Source: Acanthaster planci (taxonomy: Eukaryota > Echinodermata > Asteroidea > Valvatida > Acanthasteridae). Taken from it: DNA of 64,000 nucleotides. Location of the stretch: NCBI RefSeq assembly GCF_001949145.1, contig NW_019091361.1, positions 3,281,564 through 3,345,563 of the forward strand. Reading direction: 5' to 3'. A program made the translations under genes and the position numbers. Within the stretch, counting starts at the first letter, position 1. Each line of letters begins with the position of its first letter. Below, one piece after another: positions 61,676 to 64,000 of the stretch. Under the pieces are notes generated by a model. The model ran no database searches, was not told where the DNA came from, and saw only the letters and a program-made list of their open reading frames with translations.

Positions 61676-64000
61676 CTAAACAGAAAAATTGGAGGGTTTT
61701 AGAAGTTACTTTTTTTTAAACAATATAGAATCGATACTATCTTTTAAGTTTAGGACATGCATCCTCTGAAAGAAGTGGCAAGTTAGAAATAAAAAGTCTG
61801 TTGACTTCAACAACTAGTGATTTCTTTGGCTTCTTGCCTACCGTACCAATATGCTTTTCTAAACCATGAAAATGATCTTAACCAAAGCCTTTGGTCTGTG
61901 TGAAAAGTTACATTGAATTAAAATGTGCATGAAGACTTGTTAAGATTCCAAAACTACATGTACACTTCAACTTCATGCAAAATTCGGGGGGGGGGGGAAA
62001 TTTTCATGTGACCCCACTCAGAGAACTGAATTCCCAAACTACATGTAAGTCCATCTGTTGACATTTATTTCTATCAACCCACTACATATTTAATGACGAG
62101 CAAGAGATCTAACAGTGACTCAGAGGTTTTACTGAACCAATTCTGTGAGGCACTTCCATGACAAGCAAAGGGGAAACAAAAAAGCAGAAGTTTGTTTTCT
62201 TGTGTTTTTATATTCTATTTTCTCCTCCAAAATAGGAGCCTCGGGGAACAGCAACTTATGAAGGCTCAAAAATCATGCCTGAGAGTCCCTACCTGTTAAT
62301 TTTGGACATAAACTACGCATGGCTGTTTTCCATCTACATGTATGCTTTTAAACAAGCAGCACACTCTCAAGACAAACAACAAATTTGTTTGTCTTTTAAG
62401 CCGCGTTGTGTGGTGAATTTCTGAGAAAATCGTCATTCTTTTGCCATTCATTTTCGAAAACCTTGCCAGCTCAGCAAAGTGAGTGGTAATTTTTAGTCTT
62501 TAGACTCGATATGAACGTTGTCATAAGGTTTCCAGTGGATTCAGGTCATAAATTTAAGAGTTTGTCATTAAAGGTTTTTTTTTTTACATGATTAGGACTT
62601 TCGCCTCTTTACTGATGAGGGCGCTGGGCGCGTGCATATATGTGTAGCTCATTTATCCGTTCCTTTTGACCAGATTGTTATTTATTATCTTTTGAGACAG
62701 TTCAGAGCAACAGATTTAAGTTTTGAATAGTTGTACTGGTGTAAGTAAGCAGGCACACATGGGACTTAGATATGGATACATCATTTAGAAGTATTTATAT
62801 TTTTATATAGTTGAACCACTGTCACAACTGTCACCACAGCCACTGTCACCGTCAATACCACCACCACCACAGCAGCTTCCTACTGTCAAACTCAACCGCT
62901 ACTGCTACTCTACGACGCCACGCTGCTGTGTTTCTGCGCTACCTCTGTATTTAAGTCACCTGGTCATAACTGAATCACAACTTTTTATCATCCAACTTCA
63001 GACTCTGTTATTGTATAGCCACCCAAACTTGCCACATCATTCCAGCAAATAAAGTGACATTCAAGTTACATGTACATGTAATGGACATTATTTGATTACT
63101 AATCCTGGTGCGTGTCATTGCTGAGCCACACTGTGTGACGATCTTCAGCGCAAAAGGCTACAGCTATTATGCAAAAAGGTTAAGGGCCTCGTCAAAAGTT
63201 TTGTTTTAGATACACGTACCGCAAGTCTAAACCAATACGATAGTGTTCCTTGAAATTGTTCCAACTCCACAAAAACTGTGCAGTAACCTAATGACATCAG
63301 TACCTTGAGCATCGGTTGTGATGGATAAGTGCGCTATACAAATATCCATTATTATTATTGTTATTATTATTATTAGTGTTTGCTGAACTAGAACATTGTA
63401 CCCCCTGTATTCAAGTAAGAATGGCCACGCTGTAAGCTGGATCCTGTAGGCTTAGTACGTACTATGTACATGTAGGTACTTGTTATATCAGAAGAGATGT
63501 ATTGCACAATCACACTCACATCGATGCCAATGACCAATCACCGTGTTGCTTTCATTTGCAGGTGACAGGAAAAAAACCAGAAAAAGACTGGAGCTTCGTT
63601 GCAATTACCGTAGCTGCTGACAACAGTGTCATTGAGAAAGTACACGCTATTGATCTTCAGTGGTATGGATGGGCAAAGAACTTTTGCATTTCGGAGTATG
63701 AGGTGGATCATCCAGGGAGTGGTTTTTTTTTCAATTGAGCTCGACTTTCGCCATTTTATTGAGACATAAGGTGCATAAACCTCCCCACATCTAGCCTCAT
63801 CAAGAAAGGACAAGAAGTCATATAAAATCTTGTGCATATACTCCTGATGGCAGTATAAAGTTGGCTGACCACTGTAGCCAGTAAGCACTTTATATGCTCT
63901 GACATTTTGCAATAGAGAGTTAAACATATCCTTAAAGTTTGTAAAACCTTGCAATTTAGGAAGTAGGCCTAGCACATGGAGAAAAACCTAAGGTGAATTT
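61676..64000. other. HSD17B4 first intron or upstream sequence
   Basis: No further HSD17B4 exon is recognisable, so the first coding exon is beyond base 64000. Two low-complexity runs (poly-G at 61987-61999; CACCAC-rich at 62820-62880) and a retroposon tail at 63305-63377 are seen. An open frame at 63975-63538 minus is not recognisable. Confidence 0.5.
63305..63377 (+). mobile_element. Retroposon 3' tail with ATT microsatellite
   Basis: GATGGATAAGTGCGCTATACAAATATCCATT followed by ATT repeats (TTATTATTATTG...) is the characteristic end of SINE or LINE elements in many marine animals, where the microsatellite tail follows a GCGCTATA-AAAT motif. The body upstream is not recognisable. Confidence 0.55.

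Noticed and set aside
63538-63975. 145-codon minus-strand frame near the window end
   Set aside because: No recognisable domain and no link to HSD17B4; it contains an AATAAA-like run. It could be a fragment of a gene or repeat beyond the window but cannot be supported.

Overview
The window is animal nuclear DNA: intron-rich genes with GT-AG splice sites, AT-rich introns, many short foldback repeats, and two assembly gaps (25858-26723 and 40649-41590). The proteins resemble vertebrate orthologues closely, while introns are compact and scattered with invertebrate-style MITEs, tRNA-like SINEs and TACATGTA-rich spacers. This fits a marine invertebrate deuterostome, perhaps an echinoderm. The species cannot be fixed from the sequence alone.

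Layout. (1) 602-35534, plus strand: the C-terminal two thirds of a HERC1-type giant E3 ubiquitin ligase. Forty-six exons chain in phase and give about 3,411 residues: a helical region, SPRY domain, long disordered linker, UBA-like segment, C2H2-like finger, WD40 repeats, second RCC1-like propeller, and HECT domain with its catalytic cysteine. The N-terminal part, including the first RCC1-like domain, lies before base 1, and one RCC1 exon is probably lost in the first gap. (2) 39952-41973, plus strand: an apparently single-exon gene for a secreted or membrane immunoglobulin-domain protein. It has a signal peptide, two Ig domains, a gap where a membrane segment would be expected, and a C-terminal tail with two 66-residue repeats. 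Each repeat carries an ITIM-type tyrosine, and the last residues form an ITSM-type motif. (3) 46287-61675, minus strand: peroxisomal multifunctional enzyme type 2 (HSD17B4). Twenty-one exons encode 720 residues (SDR dehydrogenase, hydratase 2, SCP2 domain) ending in the peroxisomal signal AKL; only the first coding exon lies beyond the window.

HERC1 and HSD17B4 converge on the Ig gene and its flanking spacers. No functional link between the three is visible. HERC1 acts in cytosolic ubiquitin and membrane-traffic control, HSD17B4 in peroxisomal beta-oxidation, and the Ig gene looks like a cell-surface signalling receptor.

Introns and spacers hold several inverted-repeat elements, TTAA-ended MITE-like copies, SINE and LINE remnants, a decayed transposase, two minisatellites, and a dispersed repeat whose tail seems to have expanded into a tandem array beside an HSD17B4 splice site. 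The most noteworthy item is the Ig gene with paired ITIM-like repeats and a terminal ITSM, the layout of an inhibitory immune-type receptor in an invertebrate-looking genome.
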